DNA from: Micromonospora sp. CB01531
GTDB lineage: Bacteria; Actinomycetota; Actinomycetes; Mycobacteriales; Micromonosporaceae
Assembly: GCF_001905095.1 (NCBI RefSeq)
Contig: NZ_LWLS01000122.1
Location: 1-34,225, forward strand
Direction of reading: 5' to 3'
Length of the DNA: 34,225 bases
The position numbers and the translations under genes are program-made. The notes below the pieces were generated by a model that was not told where the DNA came from, did no database searches, and worked only from the letters and a program-made list of their open reading frames with translations. Of the stretch, positions 16,524-24,597 are shown one piece after another. Position 1 is the stretch's first letter. Every line of letters begins with the position of its first letter.

Positions 16524-17416
16524 GCAGATGCCTCCATGACAGATGCCTCGCCCTCCACGAGTGAGACGACGGGAGCCCAGCCGAGTACGCGACGCGCGGC
16601 GGAGGTGTCGATCGGCGCTCGGCGCCCGTCGAAGCGTTGCCTGCGCTCGACCTGGGCGGCGTAGCGATCGAGAAGGTCCTCCGTGGACTCGTTCAGGATG
16701 GTGTCCGCAGCGGCGACCAGAAGTGTGTGCATCCCGGAGATCGGCTGGGTGAGGCCGCGCAGGATCGCGTCGACGGCATCCGACATCTCCAGGTACGCCC
16801 ACCCCTCGCGGGCGAGGCGCGCCCGTTCGCCGGGAATCGCGATCATGCGCCGCACCGTGTCCCGCAACGCGGCGAGTTCGCGGACGAGCGGGAGGCGCAG
16901 CGCGACGACGGTCATGTCCCAACGACTGCAAGCGAACGCGGCGACCTGCTCGTCGACCCATTTCGACAGCGAGTACGCGTCGTCGTGCGCCACGGGCGAC
17001 GCCTCGTCCAGCGGGTAGTACGCGGGCATCACGTCGTGCCGGTTCATCGGTACCCCGAAGGCGTTGATCGAACTCGCGATGACCGCCCGGCGGATGCCCG
17101 CCTCCCCCGCGCCCGCGAGGACCGTGAAGGTCGCGGAGGTGTTCCCGACGAACACGGCCCGCGGTGTGTCGAGGTCGGGGTGCGCCGTCGCCGCCAGATG
17201 GACGACCGCGTCCACGTCCGCCAGCGCGTCTCGCACCAAGGCTTCATCGGCGGCGTCGCCGGTGAAGACCCGGTCCGCCGGTGTCGGCGCGGACCAGGTG
17301 CGAGACAGCGCGGTGACGGCGATGCCGCGGTCGACGAGCGCCTCGACCGTCGGCCGGCCAACGGTCCCGTCGGCACCTGTGACCAACACTCGGGCGGGTC
17401 GGATGAGCTCAGGCAC
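16520..17416 (-). CDS. NAD-dependent epimerase/dehydratase (extended SDR)
   Basis: A 298-residue SDR. The Rossmann motif LVTGADGTVG is at about 11-20, the catalytic Ser in ASSINAFG at about 115-116, and the YxxxK pair is Tyr 148 and Lys 152 in DAYSLSKWVDEQ. The layout resembles uronate dehydrogenase and other sugar-oxidising extended SDRs. As first gene of the operon, ahead of ManD, it may produce or interconvert the aldonate precursor. GTG 17416 is chosen because GTGAGGA lies 8 nt upstream and the operator and promoter lie just before it. The exact reaction is unknown. Confidence 0.8.
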   Translation of the reverse strand: MPELIRPARVLVTGADGTVGRPTVEALVDRGIAVTALSRTWSAPTPADRVFTGDAADEALVRDALADVDAVVHLAATAHPDLDTPRAVFVGNTSATFTVLAGAGEAGIRRAVIASSINAFGVPMNRHDVMPAYYPLDEASPVAHDDAYSLSKWVDEQVAAFACSRWDMTVVALRLPLVRELAALRDTVRRMIAIPGERARLAREGWAYLEMSDAVDAILRGLTQPISGMHTLLVAAADTILNESTEDLLDRYAAQVERRQRFDGRRAPIDTSAARRVLGWAPVVSLVEGEASVMEASA

Positions 17417-17445
17417 GCCGATAATCCTCACTGTCGGAGCCAAAG

Positions 17446-17463
17446 TTGCGAAACTGCTTTCGC
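17446..17463. promoter_or_regulatory. LacI-type operator in front of the minus-strand sugar operon
   Basis: TGCGAAACTGCTTTCGCA is a perfect 7-bp inverted repeat (TGCGAAA / TTTCGCA) with a 4-nt centre. It covers the expected transcription start of the SDR-led operon, 30 nt before its GTG. The same arms occur at 18656-18673 in front of the secreted glycosidase. The LacI regulator encoded between the two sites is the natural ligand. Confidence 0.8.
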
Positions 17464-17465
17464 AG

Positions 17466-17494
17466 CAGAGAAGCACACGCACCAGGGGATGTCA
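17466..17494 (-). promoter_or_regulatory. Promoter of the SDR-ManD-ABC operon
   Basis: On the minus strand a perfect -35 TTGACA (17494-17489) is followed after 17 bp by TTCTCT (17471-17466), a poor -10. The operator starts 3 nt downstream and would cover +1, the classic repressor position. The -35 and the geometry parallel those of the promoter at 18619. Confidence 0.5.
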
Positions 17495-17534
17495 ATACGC
17501 GGATGTCCATGGAGCGCTCCGGCGCACGCCGAGA

Positions 17535-17561
17535 CACGGCAGTCCCATCAGGACTGCCGTG
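17535..17561 (-). terminator. Hairpin terminator after the lacI-type gene
   Basis: CACGGCAGTCC and GGACTGCCGTG form a perfect 11-bp stem with a 5-nt loop. It begins 33 nt after the LacI stop and lies before the next promoter on the same strand. There is no U-tract, as common in actinobacteria. It would insulate the regulator from the sugar operon. Confidence 0.6.
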
Positions 17562-17593
17562 CGGTCAGAAACGCTGCTCTGTCGGGCTGCGCG

Positions 17594-18592
17594 TCAGGAG
17601 GAAGGACCGAGCACGAGGGTCGGCGCCACGAGGTGCTCGCCGGGCGCCCGCTCGGGAGAAAGGACATCGGCGGCGGCGAGCCGGCCGAGCCGCTGTAGCT
17701 CCAGATCGACGGTGGTAAGCCGGCGGATGCCCTGGTCCAGGACGATGCCTTCCCAGTTGTCGACGCCGACGACGGCGATGTCCGCGGGCACCCGGAGGCC
17801 ACGCGCGGCACAGACCTCGAGCACACCCAAGCCGATATGGTCGTTGCCGCAGAAGATGGCGTCGATCTCGGCACCGGAATCGAGCAGTTCAGACATCGCC
17901 CTGGCACCCCAGTCGTGAGACCAGGACCCGTGCCGGGTCTCGCCGGCCTGCGTCAGCCCGGCAGCCTCCAGTTCCGTCCGCATCCCGCGCTCACGCAGGC
18001 GCACGGCGATGCTGTCCCGACTGCCCGTGATGTGGGCGATACGCGTGCGCCCGCCCTCCACCAGGTGCCGCGTCGCGAGGCGCCCCGCGCCCTCATTGTC
18101 GGGCAGGTAGACGACATCCTCGTGATGGTCCGACGCCGCGAACGCGTACGTCACGGGTGCGCCGAAATGGTGCGTCACCGAGGGCGACAAGCGTTCGTGA
18201 CCGTCCCCGACGACGAGCAGACCGTCGATGCGACGCGCCTGGAGCGCCCGGATGCTGTCGGTCACCTGGCGGGGTACGAGCAGATCCTCGTCGAACACGA
18301 GAGACGCCTGCTGCAGCTCGCCAAGCTGCAGCACCGCGCCGATGAGGACCGGACCCGCGAAGGTACTGGCCGCGCGGTAGGTCAGGATCCCGATGGTCCG
18401 GCTGCGCCCGAGGGCGAAGGAACGCGCAAGCGCGTTCGGCTGGAAGTCGAGCCGCTCCGCGACCTCACGCACGCGCGCCCGGGTCTCCGCCGAGATCCGA
18501 TCGCCCCCGTTCAGGGCCTTGGACGCGGTGGAGAGCGACACCCCGGCAATCGCGGCGATGTCGCTCAACCGGACGCTGCGGTTCGACGGCAT
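17594..18592 (-). CDS. LacI-family repressor of the sugar locus
   Basis: A 332-residue regulator with an N-terminal LacI helix-turn-helix (VRLSDIAAIAGVSLSTASKA, about residues 7-26) and hinge helix (NALARSFALGRSRTIG). It then has a periplasmic-binding-type effector domain with CGNDHIGLGVLEVCAARGLR and DIAVVGVDNWEG. Identical operators flank the gene, one before each sugar transcription unit. It probably represses both until a sugar-derived inducer appears, and it is likely autoregulated because its promoter overlaps the 18656 operator. ATG 18592 is preferred: TATGCT ends 6 nt upstream and no ribosome binding site exists, suggesting a leaderless mRNA. ATG 18619 is an alternative. Confidence 0.9.
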   Translation of the reverse strand: MPSNRSVRLSDIAAIAGVSLSTASKALNGGDRISAETRARVREVAERLDFQPNALARSFALGRSRTIGILTYRAASTFAGPVLIGAVLQLGELQQASLVFDEDLLVPRQVTDSIRALQARRIDGLLVVGDGHERLSPSVTHHFGAPVTYAFAASDHHEDVVYLPDNEGAGRLATRHLVEGGRTRIAHITGSRDSIAVRLRERGMRTELEAAGLTQAGETRHGSWSHDWGARAMSELLDSGAEIDAIFCGNDHIGLGVLEVCAARGLRVPADIAVVGVDNWEGIVLDQGIRRLTTVDLELQRLGRLAAADVLSPERAPGEHLVAPTLVLGPSS

Positions 18593-18598
18593 GCCGAA

Positions 18599-18604
18599 AG
18601 CATA
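18599..18604 (-). promoter_or_regulatory. -10 element of the lacI-type gene, probably leaderless
   Basis: On the minus strand TATGCT is followed by 6 nt and then ATG 18592, so transcription would start at or next to the start codon. No Shine-Dalgarno sequence is present. This also favours ATG 18592 over ATG 18619. Confidence 0.35.
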
Positions 18605-18618
18605 CCGGCGCGAGGGCA

Positions 18619-18647
18619 TTGACAGAGTTTGACCACCCGGCGAAAAT
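18619..18647 (+). promoter_or_regulatory. Promoter of the secreted glycosidase operon
   Basis: A perfect -35 TTGACA (18619-18624) with a 17-bp spacer leads to GAAAAT (18642-18647; four of six -10 positions match). Transcription should start near 18654-18656, exactly where the operator begins. Confidence 0.55.
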
Positions 18648-18655
18648 TGCCGAAC

Positions 18656-18673
18656 TGCGAAACCGGTTTCGCA
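18656..18673. promoter_or_regulatory. LacI-type operator in front of the glycosidase operon
   Basis: TGCGAAACCGGTTTCGCA is a perfect 18-bp palindrome. Its arms TGCGAAA/TTTCGCA and spacing are identical to those at 17446-17463. It sits at +1 of the putative glycosidase promoter and upstream of the divergent LacI gene, so one bound repressor could control both directions. Confidence 0.85.
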
Positions 18674-18732
18674 CCGCAAAGCCTCCCCGTCCCCCCGATC
18701 GCGATCATCCGACGCCTCATCGAGGAGTGCTC

Positions 18733-21700
18733 ATGCCCAGGACGATCTCTCCGCATTCCGAAAGAGCGCTCGCCCGCCGAGCGCTCGCGCTGCTGGCTTC
18801 CCTCGCCGCCGCCATGGCGCTGCTGTCCGCCCCACAGCCCGCCGCCGCCAACACCGGGCCCGTCATGATCGGCGACTTCGAACACGGCACCGATCCGTGG
18901 TTCCCGGTGACGACGGGCGGCGCCACAGCGACGCTCACGACCACCACCGACACGCCTGCGGGCGGCACCGCGGCCGCCCGTCTCCAGGCGAATGCGCCGA
19001 GCGGAACGGTCGAGATGGCGCGCGCCGTCCCCTCACTTGACCTGCGAAGACTCGACCTCTCGGTACGCAGCGCCCAGCTGACCGGCCTGGTCCTGCGCCT
19101 CGTCGACAGCACCGGGCAGGCGCACCAGCAGACCCTCGCGCTCTCCCCCGGCACGCAATGGCAGCAGCTGTCAGTCACCACCTTCGCGGGCGGAACTCAG
19201 TACATTCACTGGGGCGGCGCCAATGACGGCGTGTGGCACGGGCCGCTGACGCAGATCTCGCTGCTGATCGACGCTTTCCGTATCTCTCCCGGACCGGCCG
19301 TGACACTCGACGTCGACGATGTCATCGCCCAGGGACCGCCGCCCCCGCTCGCCATCAGGCCGACCACGCTCGGCAACGCCTTCACGACCGGCGACCCAGT
19401 CTCTTTCGGCGTCGACACCGCCGCCACGTCGCTCAACTGGTCGGCGCGGGACGCGTACGGGGCCATCGTCGCCGCAGGCTCCGGCACCCCGGCGCAGCTC
19501 GGAAACACCATTTCCCTCGGTACGCTCGGGACCGGCTGGTACACGGTTGACATTGCCGCCGTCCAGCCCGACGGCACCACCGCCAACGGCGGCACGGACG
19601 TCTCAGTGCTGCCCGCGACTACGCTCCGTGAGCGGCGCATCGGTGCCGCCACCCACTACGGTCAGCGGTGGCCGACGGCCTCGGCACCCTTGCTCGGGAA
19701 GGCCGGTCTCGGCTTCGCCCGCGACGAGGCGTACTGGTCGGAAGTCGAACGGGTCAAAGGCACGTACACCTTCCCCACACGGGTGGAGAACGCCACGGCG
19801 GCGCTGCGCGCGAACGACGTGGACTTCCTGCAGGTGCTCGACTACGGCAACGCGCTCTACCACCAGGGAGAAGCGCCCGCCACCGATGAGGGACGAGCCG
19901 GTTTCGCCGGGTACGCCCAGGCATCCGTCGATCACTTCGGCACCACGCGCGCGGCCTACGAGGTGTGGAACGAGTGGAACATCCGCGACGTGAACGGCCC
20001 TGCAGGGGCGACGCCGCAGAACTATGTCGCGCTGCTCGCCGCGACGGCCACGAAAGTGAAGGCGACACATCCGGACGCGACGCTAGCCGGGCCTGCCCTC
20101 GCCCCGATGAACGAATGGCAGGGCTGGCTCGACGGCTTCATCTCCGCCGGCGGCCTCGACCACATCGACGCGTTCTCGACTCACCCGTACAACTTCACCG
20201 CCGAGCCGGAGGCGTTCAGAACCCACGTGGCGATCCTGCGGCAGAAGTTCGCCGCAGCGGGGCACCCCGACATGCCGATCTGGTTCACCGAGCAGGGCTG
20301 GTACACGACGCAGAACCCACCCGGCGTAGCGCCTGGCGTACAGGCACGCAACCTCGCGCGCGCACAACTGCTGAGCCTCGGCGACGGCATCGGGCGCTAC
20401 ACCGTCTACGACTTCAAGGACGACGGCACGAACCCGGCCGATGCCGAGCACAACTTCGGGATGATCCGCAATGAGGCCGACGCTCGAGGTGCCTATGCCC
20501 CGAAGCCCGCATTCACCGCTGCGGGCGTACTCACGCGTCAGACGGCCGAGCGCCCCGTACGCGAAGTTCTGTCGCTCGGCACCGGCCGCTACGGGGTCGA
20601 GTTCGGCCCGCGTACGGGCGAAGCCGCGGACACGCGCATGCAGGCGCTGTGGGCACTGACGCCGCAGACGTGGAGCGTCCAGGCGACCGGCCCGGTAACG
20701 GTCACCAACCTCTACGGCGGCACGACTGTCCTTGAGCCCGACGCCGACGGACGTGTGCACGTCTCGGTGGGGGCGGAGCCGATCTATCTGCAAGGCGCGT
20801 TGGGCCAGGTTGCGACCGCCTCGCCGTTCTCGCTGGCCGTGACGGGTGCCGTCGGTGGGAGCGCGCCGGACGCCACCTGGCACATCGCCAACACCGGGAG
20901 GTCGCCACGCACCCTCTCGCTCGTCTCCGACGGGCTGACCACGCAGGCGACCGTGCCCGCCGGGGCGGCGCAGGACATCGCGGCGGCGCTCGCGCCCGCC
21001 GAGGTCGGGCAGCGCACCTGGACCGCGGTCGTGCGGGAGGCAGGCCACGCGATCGGCGTCCTTACCGCTGCCGCCCAGGTCGTTCCCGCATTGCAACTGA
21101 CGGGCGAGCACGCGCTCAGCGCTGCCGGCGCGGACGTGCTGCGGCTCAAGGTTCTCAACCGCAACACGCATGCCGTACGCCTCGACGGCGTCACCTGGAC
21201 CGTCGGCGCTTCGAAGGGAACGGTGCTGACCGATGCGCAGGTGGCGGGCGGAGCCACGGCCGTACAGGATGTTCCGCTCACCACCTTCGGTGCGTGGTCG
21301 GCGACCGTCTCCGGACCTGCGACCGACACCGCGAGCGGCGTCGTCGTGGCGGCGAACTCCTTGGCGGTGGACGTCCCGTACCAGAGGGTGAAGGTCGACG
21401 GTGTGGCGGACCGAGTCCTGGAGAAGCTCCCGGCCCAGCCGCTGGGGAAGGACGAGCAGCTGATCACCGGATGGAAGGGTCCGCAGGACCTCAGCGGAAG
21501 CCTGTGGATCACTCACGACGGCAGCCGGCTCTACCTCACCGCGCAGATCATCGACGACGTCCAGGCGCAGCCCGCGAGGGATGCGGCCATCTGGCAGGGC
21601 GACAGTCTCCAGCTCGGGTCCTCCCCCGGCTGGCCGGGCGAAGGCGGCCGCCCGGTAGGCGAGGTCGGCACGGCCCTGACCGACGCGGGACCGGTCGACC

Positions 21701-22266
21701 TTACCCGATGGCTACCGGTGAGCGGCGGCACGGACGGCATCACGACCATGGTAAAGCGGGACGAGAAGACGAAGACGACCACCTACGAGCTGGCAGCGAC
21801 GTGGGCGGCGCTCGGGGTTGACCCGGCCAATCGCATCATGGCCGCCACGATCGCGATCAACGACAACGACGGGTCCGGCCGTCGCGGCTGGAGCACCTGG
21901 GGCAAGGGTGTCGCCGAGTCGAAGGATCCGAACCTGTTCCACGCCCTGCGGCTCATGCCCCCCGGCGGCGACGAGGTGGACCTGTCGACCCAGGCACGGA
22001 CGGTATGCCTTCCGTCCGGTGGCGCCGTCGCGATCGACGTGACGAACCGGGAGTTGGTGCCAGCCGGTGTCCGCATCACCACTCCATGGGGCATCAAGGA
22101 GTTCCGCGATGTGCCGCCCGGTAGGCAGGTCTCCCAGACCTTCACCACCAGGTCGGGATCGCTTCCCGCCGGGAAGGCGACCGTGGACGGTTCGGTCGTC
22201 GCCGCGAGCGGCCGGCCGTCCTACCAGGTGCGGCAGGTGCCCTACCCGCCGATCAACTGCCCCTGA
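18733..22266 (+). CDS. Large secreted multidomain glycoside hydrolase (clan GH-A, GH39/GH5-like) with CBM9-like module
   Basis: A 1177-residue secreted enzyme. It has a signal peptide (1-39, cleavage after PAAA), a jelly-roll-like N-terminal domain opening GDFEHGTDPWF (about 45-205) and an Ig-like strand region (about 205-297). The TIM barrel spans about 303-650, with acid/base Glu 414 in YEVWNEWN and nucleophile Glu 520 in IWFTEQGW. Beta-rich domains follow (about 650-875), then a CBM9-like module (about 880-1076: KVDGVADRVLE, GSLWITHDGSRLYLTAQI, DSLQLG). A C-terminal domain with two Cys ends PPINCP. It should cut polysaccharide outside the cell. ATG 18733 has GAGGAG 5 nt upstream. It is followed at 31 nt by KDPG aldolase. 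The polymer is unknown. Confidence 0.85.
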   Translation: MPRTISPHSERALARRALALLASLAAAMALLSAPQPAAANTGPVMIGDFEHGTDPWFPVTTGGATATLTTTTDTPAGGTAAARLQANAPSGTVEMARAVPSLDLRRLDLSVRSAQLTGLVLRLVDSTGQAHQQTLALSPGTQWQQLSVTTFAGGTQYIHWGGANDGVWHGPLTQISLLIDAFRISPGPAVTLDVDDVIAQGPPPPLAIRPTTLGNAFTTGDPVSFGVDTAATSLNWSARDAYGAIVAAGSGTPAQLGNTISLGTLGTGWYTVDIAAVQPDGTTANGGTDVSVLPATTLRERRIGAATHYGQRWPTASAPLLGKAGLGFARDEAYWSEVERVKGTYTFPTRVENATAALRANDVDFLQVLDYGNALYHQGEAPATDEGRAGFAGYAQASVDHFGTTRAAYEVWNEWNIRDVNGPAGATPQNYVALLAATATKVKATHPDATLAGPALAPMNEWQGWLDGFISAGGLDHIDAFSTHPYNFTAEPEAFRTHVAILRQKFAAAGHPDMPIWFTEQGWYTTQNPPGVAPGVQARNLARAQLLSLGDGIGRYTVYDFKDDGTNPADAEHNFGMIRNEADARGAYAPKPAFTAAGVLTRQTAERPVREVLSLGTGRYGVEFGPRTGEAADTRMQALWALTPQTWSVQATGPVTVTNLYGGTTVLEPDADGRVHVSVGAEPIYLQGALGQVATASPFSLAVTGAVGGSAPDATWHIANTGRSPRTLSLVSDGLTTQATVPAGAAQDIAAALAPAEVGQRTWTAVVREAGHAIGVLTAAAQVVPALQLTGEHALSAAGADVLRLKVLNRNTHAVRLDGVTWTVGASKGTVLTDAQVAGGATAVQDVPLTTFGAWSATVSGPATDTASGVVVAANSLAVDVPYQRVKVDGVADRVLEKLPAQPLGKDEQLITGWKGPQDLSGSLWITHDGSRLYLTAQIIDDVQAQPARDAAIWQGDSLQLGSSPGWPGEGGRPVGEVGTALTDAGPVDLTRWLPVSGGTDGITTMVKRDEKTKTTTYELAATWAALGVDPANRIMAATIAINDNDGSGRRGWSTWGKGVAESKDPNLFHALRLMPPGGDEVDLSTQARTVCLPSGGAVAIDVTNRELVPAGVRITTPWGIKEFRDVPPGRQVSQTFTTRSGSLPAGKATVDGSVVAASGRPSYQVRQVPYPPINCP

Positions 22267-22297
22267 CTGCGCCCACCCGGACGAAGGGTCCACATAC

Positions 22298-22963
22298 ATG
22301 ACCAATGTTCACGATTGTGGACAGCAATGCGGGGAGTTCGGAGCCGTGGAGGCCATCGCCGCAGGCCGGATCCTCCCGGTCGTCGTCCTCCACGGCGCCC
22401 GGGCCGCCGACCCGCTGGGAGCCGCGCTCATCGCCGGAGGAATCCGGAGTGCGGAGGTCACGTTCCGCACCGACGCGGCCGCCGACGCCATCCGCGCCCT
22501 GTCCGGCAACCCCGACCTTCTCGTCGGAGCCGGCACCGTGCTAACCAGGGAGCAGGTCGACCGGGCCATCGAAGCCGGGGCGCGGTTCGTCGTCAGCCCC
22601 GGATTCAGTCCTGCCGTCGTCCACCACTGCCAGGCGCTGGGCATCCCCGTCTTCCCGGGCGTCGCGTCGGCGACCGAGATACAGATGGCACTCGACGCGG
22701 GACTCGACACGGTGAAGTTCTTCCCGGCGGAACAGCTCGGCGGAGTCTCGATGATCAAAGCCCTGGCGGCGCCCTTCCGTTCGGTGCGCTTCATCCCGAC
22801 CGGCGGCGTGAACCCCGCAAACCTGCGCGACTACCTCACCCAGCCCGCCGTCCTCGCGGTCGGCGGCACCTGGATAGTCGCCCCCGACCTGATCTCCACC
22901 GGCAGGTGGGACGAGATCACCAACCTGACCGCCGCGGCCGTGTCCGCCGCCCGGGAATGCTGA
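22298..22963 (+). CDS. eda: 2-dehydro-3-deoxyphosphogluconate (KDPG) aldolase
   Basis: A 221-residue class I aldolase of the KDPG/KHG family. The Schiff-base Lys 140 is in DTVKFFPAE, the general acid/base Glu 53 in AEVTFRT, and the phosphate/active-site loops GAGTV and SPGFSP are present. It splits KDPG into pyruvate and glyceraldehyde 3-phosphate in the cytoplasm. It lies between the secreted glycosidase and the sugar kinase that supplies its substrate, with short gaps (31 and 9 nt), so the three form an operon. Start ATG 22298 has GAAGGG 9 nt upstream. Confidence 0.92.
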   Translation: MTNVHDCGQQCGEFGAVEAIAAGRILPVVVLHGARAADPLGAALIAGGIRSAEVTFRTDAAADAIRALSGNPDLLVGAGTVLTREQVDRAIEAGARFVVSPGFSPAVVHHCQALGIPVFPGVASATEIQMALDAGLDTVKFFPAEQLGGVSMIKALAAPFRSVRFIPTGGVNPANLRDYLTQPAVLAVGGTWIVAPDLISTGRWDEITNLTAAAVSAAREC

Positions 22964-22972
22964 CGAGGAGCC

Positions 22973-24076
22973 ATGCCGCCGTTCGACCTACGCCCCGCCG
23001 AGCAGTGCCGCTACGACCTGGTCTCCCTCGGTGAGGTCATGCTCCGGCTCGACCCTGGCGAGGCGCGGGTCCGCACCGCCCGCACCTTCCGCACTTGGGA
23101 AGGCGGCGGCGAGTACAACGTCGCCCGCGGACTGCGCCGCTGCTTCGGGCTGCGCACCGCCATCGTCACCGCGCTCGCCGACAACGAGGTGGGTCGACTG
23201 ATCGAGGACCTAATCCTGCAGGGCGGACTGGACACCTCGTTCATCAGGTGGATGCCCTACGACGGGGTCGGGCGTGCCGTGCGTAACGGGCTCAACTTCA
23301 CCGAACGCGGCTTCGGCCTACGGGGGGCCGTCGGCACGTCCGACCGCGGCCACACCGCCTCCGGTCAACTGCACCCGGACGACGTCGACTGGGATCACCT
23401 GTTCGGCGATCTCGGGGTGCGGTGGCTGCACACCGGCGGCATCTACGCCGCGTTGTCGGAGACCACTCCGGACACCATCGAGGCGGCGATGACCGCGGCA
23501 CGCCGGCACGGCACGATCATCTCGTACGACCTGAACTACCGGCCCAGCCTCTGGCAGGCGATCGGCGGGCAGACCCGCGCCCAGGACGTCAACCGGCGGC
23601 TCGCCCGGCACGTCGACGTGATGATCGGCAACGAGGAGGACTTCACCGCCAGCCTGGGCTTTGCGGTGCCCGACACCGACGGGAGCCTGTCCGTGCTGAA
23701 GGTGGCCAACTTTCAGCGGATGATCGAAGACGTCACCAAGGAGTACGACACCTTCCGCGTCGTCGCCACCACGCTGCGAACCGTGCACACCGCCACCATC
23801 AACGACTGGGGAGCCATCGCCTGGTCCGCCGGCACCGGCTTCGTCGAGGCGACCCACCGTCCCGGTCTGGAGATCATGGACCGGGTCGGCGGCGGCGACA
23901 GCTTCGCATCCGGTCTGATCTACGGCCTGCTGGAGCTCGGTGACCTGGCCACTGCGATGGAGTACGGCGCGGCCCACGGCGCACTGGCCATGACCACCCC
24001 GGGCGACACCTCGATGGCCAGCCGCAGGGAGGTGGAGGCGCTCATCCGAGGGGCCGGCGCTCGCGTCCAGCGTTGA
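22973..24076 (+). CDS. PfkB-family sugar kinase, probably 2-keto-3-deoxygluconate kinase
   Basis: A 367-residue ribokinase-fold kinase. The N-terminal GEVMLRLDPGEARVRTARTF and the GGGEYNVARGL substrate loop are typical of KDG kinases. The PfkB signature 2 is DRVGGGDSFASGLIYG with catalytic Asp 309. It phosphorylates 2-keto-3-deoxygluconate, the ManD product, to KDPG for the aldolase immediately upstream. GAGGAG precedes the ATG by only 2 nt, a tight but usable spacing. It is slightly longer than typical (about 310-340) owing to an insert at about 228-262. KDG is inferred from context and family; another ketodeoxy sugar acid is possible. Confidence 0.88.
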   Translation: MPPFDLRPAEQCRYDLVSLGEVMLRLDPGEARVRTARTFRTWEGGGEYNVARGLRRCFGLRTAIVTALADNEVGRLIEDLILQGGLDTSFIRWMPYDGVGRAVRNGLNFTERGFGLRGAVGTSDRGHTASGQLHPDDVDWDHLFGDLGVRWLHTGGIYAALSETTPDTIEAAMTAARRHGTIISYDLNYRPSLWQAIGGQTRAQDVNRRLARHVDVMIGNEEDFTASLGFAVPDTDGSLSVLKVANFQRMIEDVTKEYDTFRVVATTLRTVHTATINDWGAIAWSAGTGFVEATHRPGLEIMDRVGGGDSFASGLIYGLLELGDLATAMEYGAAHGALAMTTPGDTSMASRREVEALIRGAGARVQR

Positions 24077-24381
24077 CCCAGATGGCCGGGCCGCCCCAGT
24101 GCCGCTGGCAGCGGCGACCGTCGGCCTCGCCGAGTCGGCTGGAATCGGCGCACGGGGAACTGCCGGCGGGGCAGCTTCCGCACGTGGCGGCGTGGCGCGA
24201 CGCGTATCGGGCGTTCGGTGCCAAGCCGCAGCGCATCCGCAACAGCCTCAAGGCGCTGATGCGCACAGCGTCCGGCCTGCCCCGGGTAAACCGGCTCACC
24301 GACATCTACAACGCGATCTCGTTGCAGCACCGGATGCCTTTGGCTGATCGAATTCTGCCCGCCGATCCCCACCGCACCTGA
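24073..24381 (+). pseudogene. Truncated B3/4-domain protein remnant
   Basis: One frame contains VAAWRDAYRAFGAKPQRIRN, then SLKALMRTASGLPRVNRLTD and IYNAISLQHRMPL. This is the typical core of stand-alone B3/B4 (phenylalanyl-tRNA synthetase beta-like) domain proteins, which usually have about 220-240 residues. Similarity stops after HRMPL, where the frame runs into ADRILPADPHRT and a stop. The N-terminal third of the domain is also absent. The frame abuts the kinase stop (TTGA), but there is no convincing start, so I call it a relic. Further scrambled coding (a frame ending LHELLERRPDPFGP at 24496) follows. Confidence 0.55.
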
Positions 24382-24597
24382 CTGACTCGGCCGACGACCC
24401 ACTGGTCGTGTTCAACCTCGCCGACCAGGTCCGGGAGACATCCAGCAGACCCTGCACGAACTCCTGGAGCGTCGGCCCGACCCGTTCGGCCCCTGACCCG
24501 GCGCGGCTTCCCTGGGCGTCCCGCGCCGCGGAACCCATCCGGTCGGCATCGATCAGGTACGATATGTTGGCCGGTCGGTCATGAGGGGGCGTGACGT

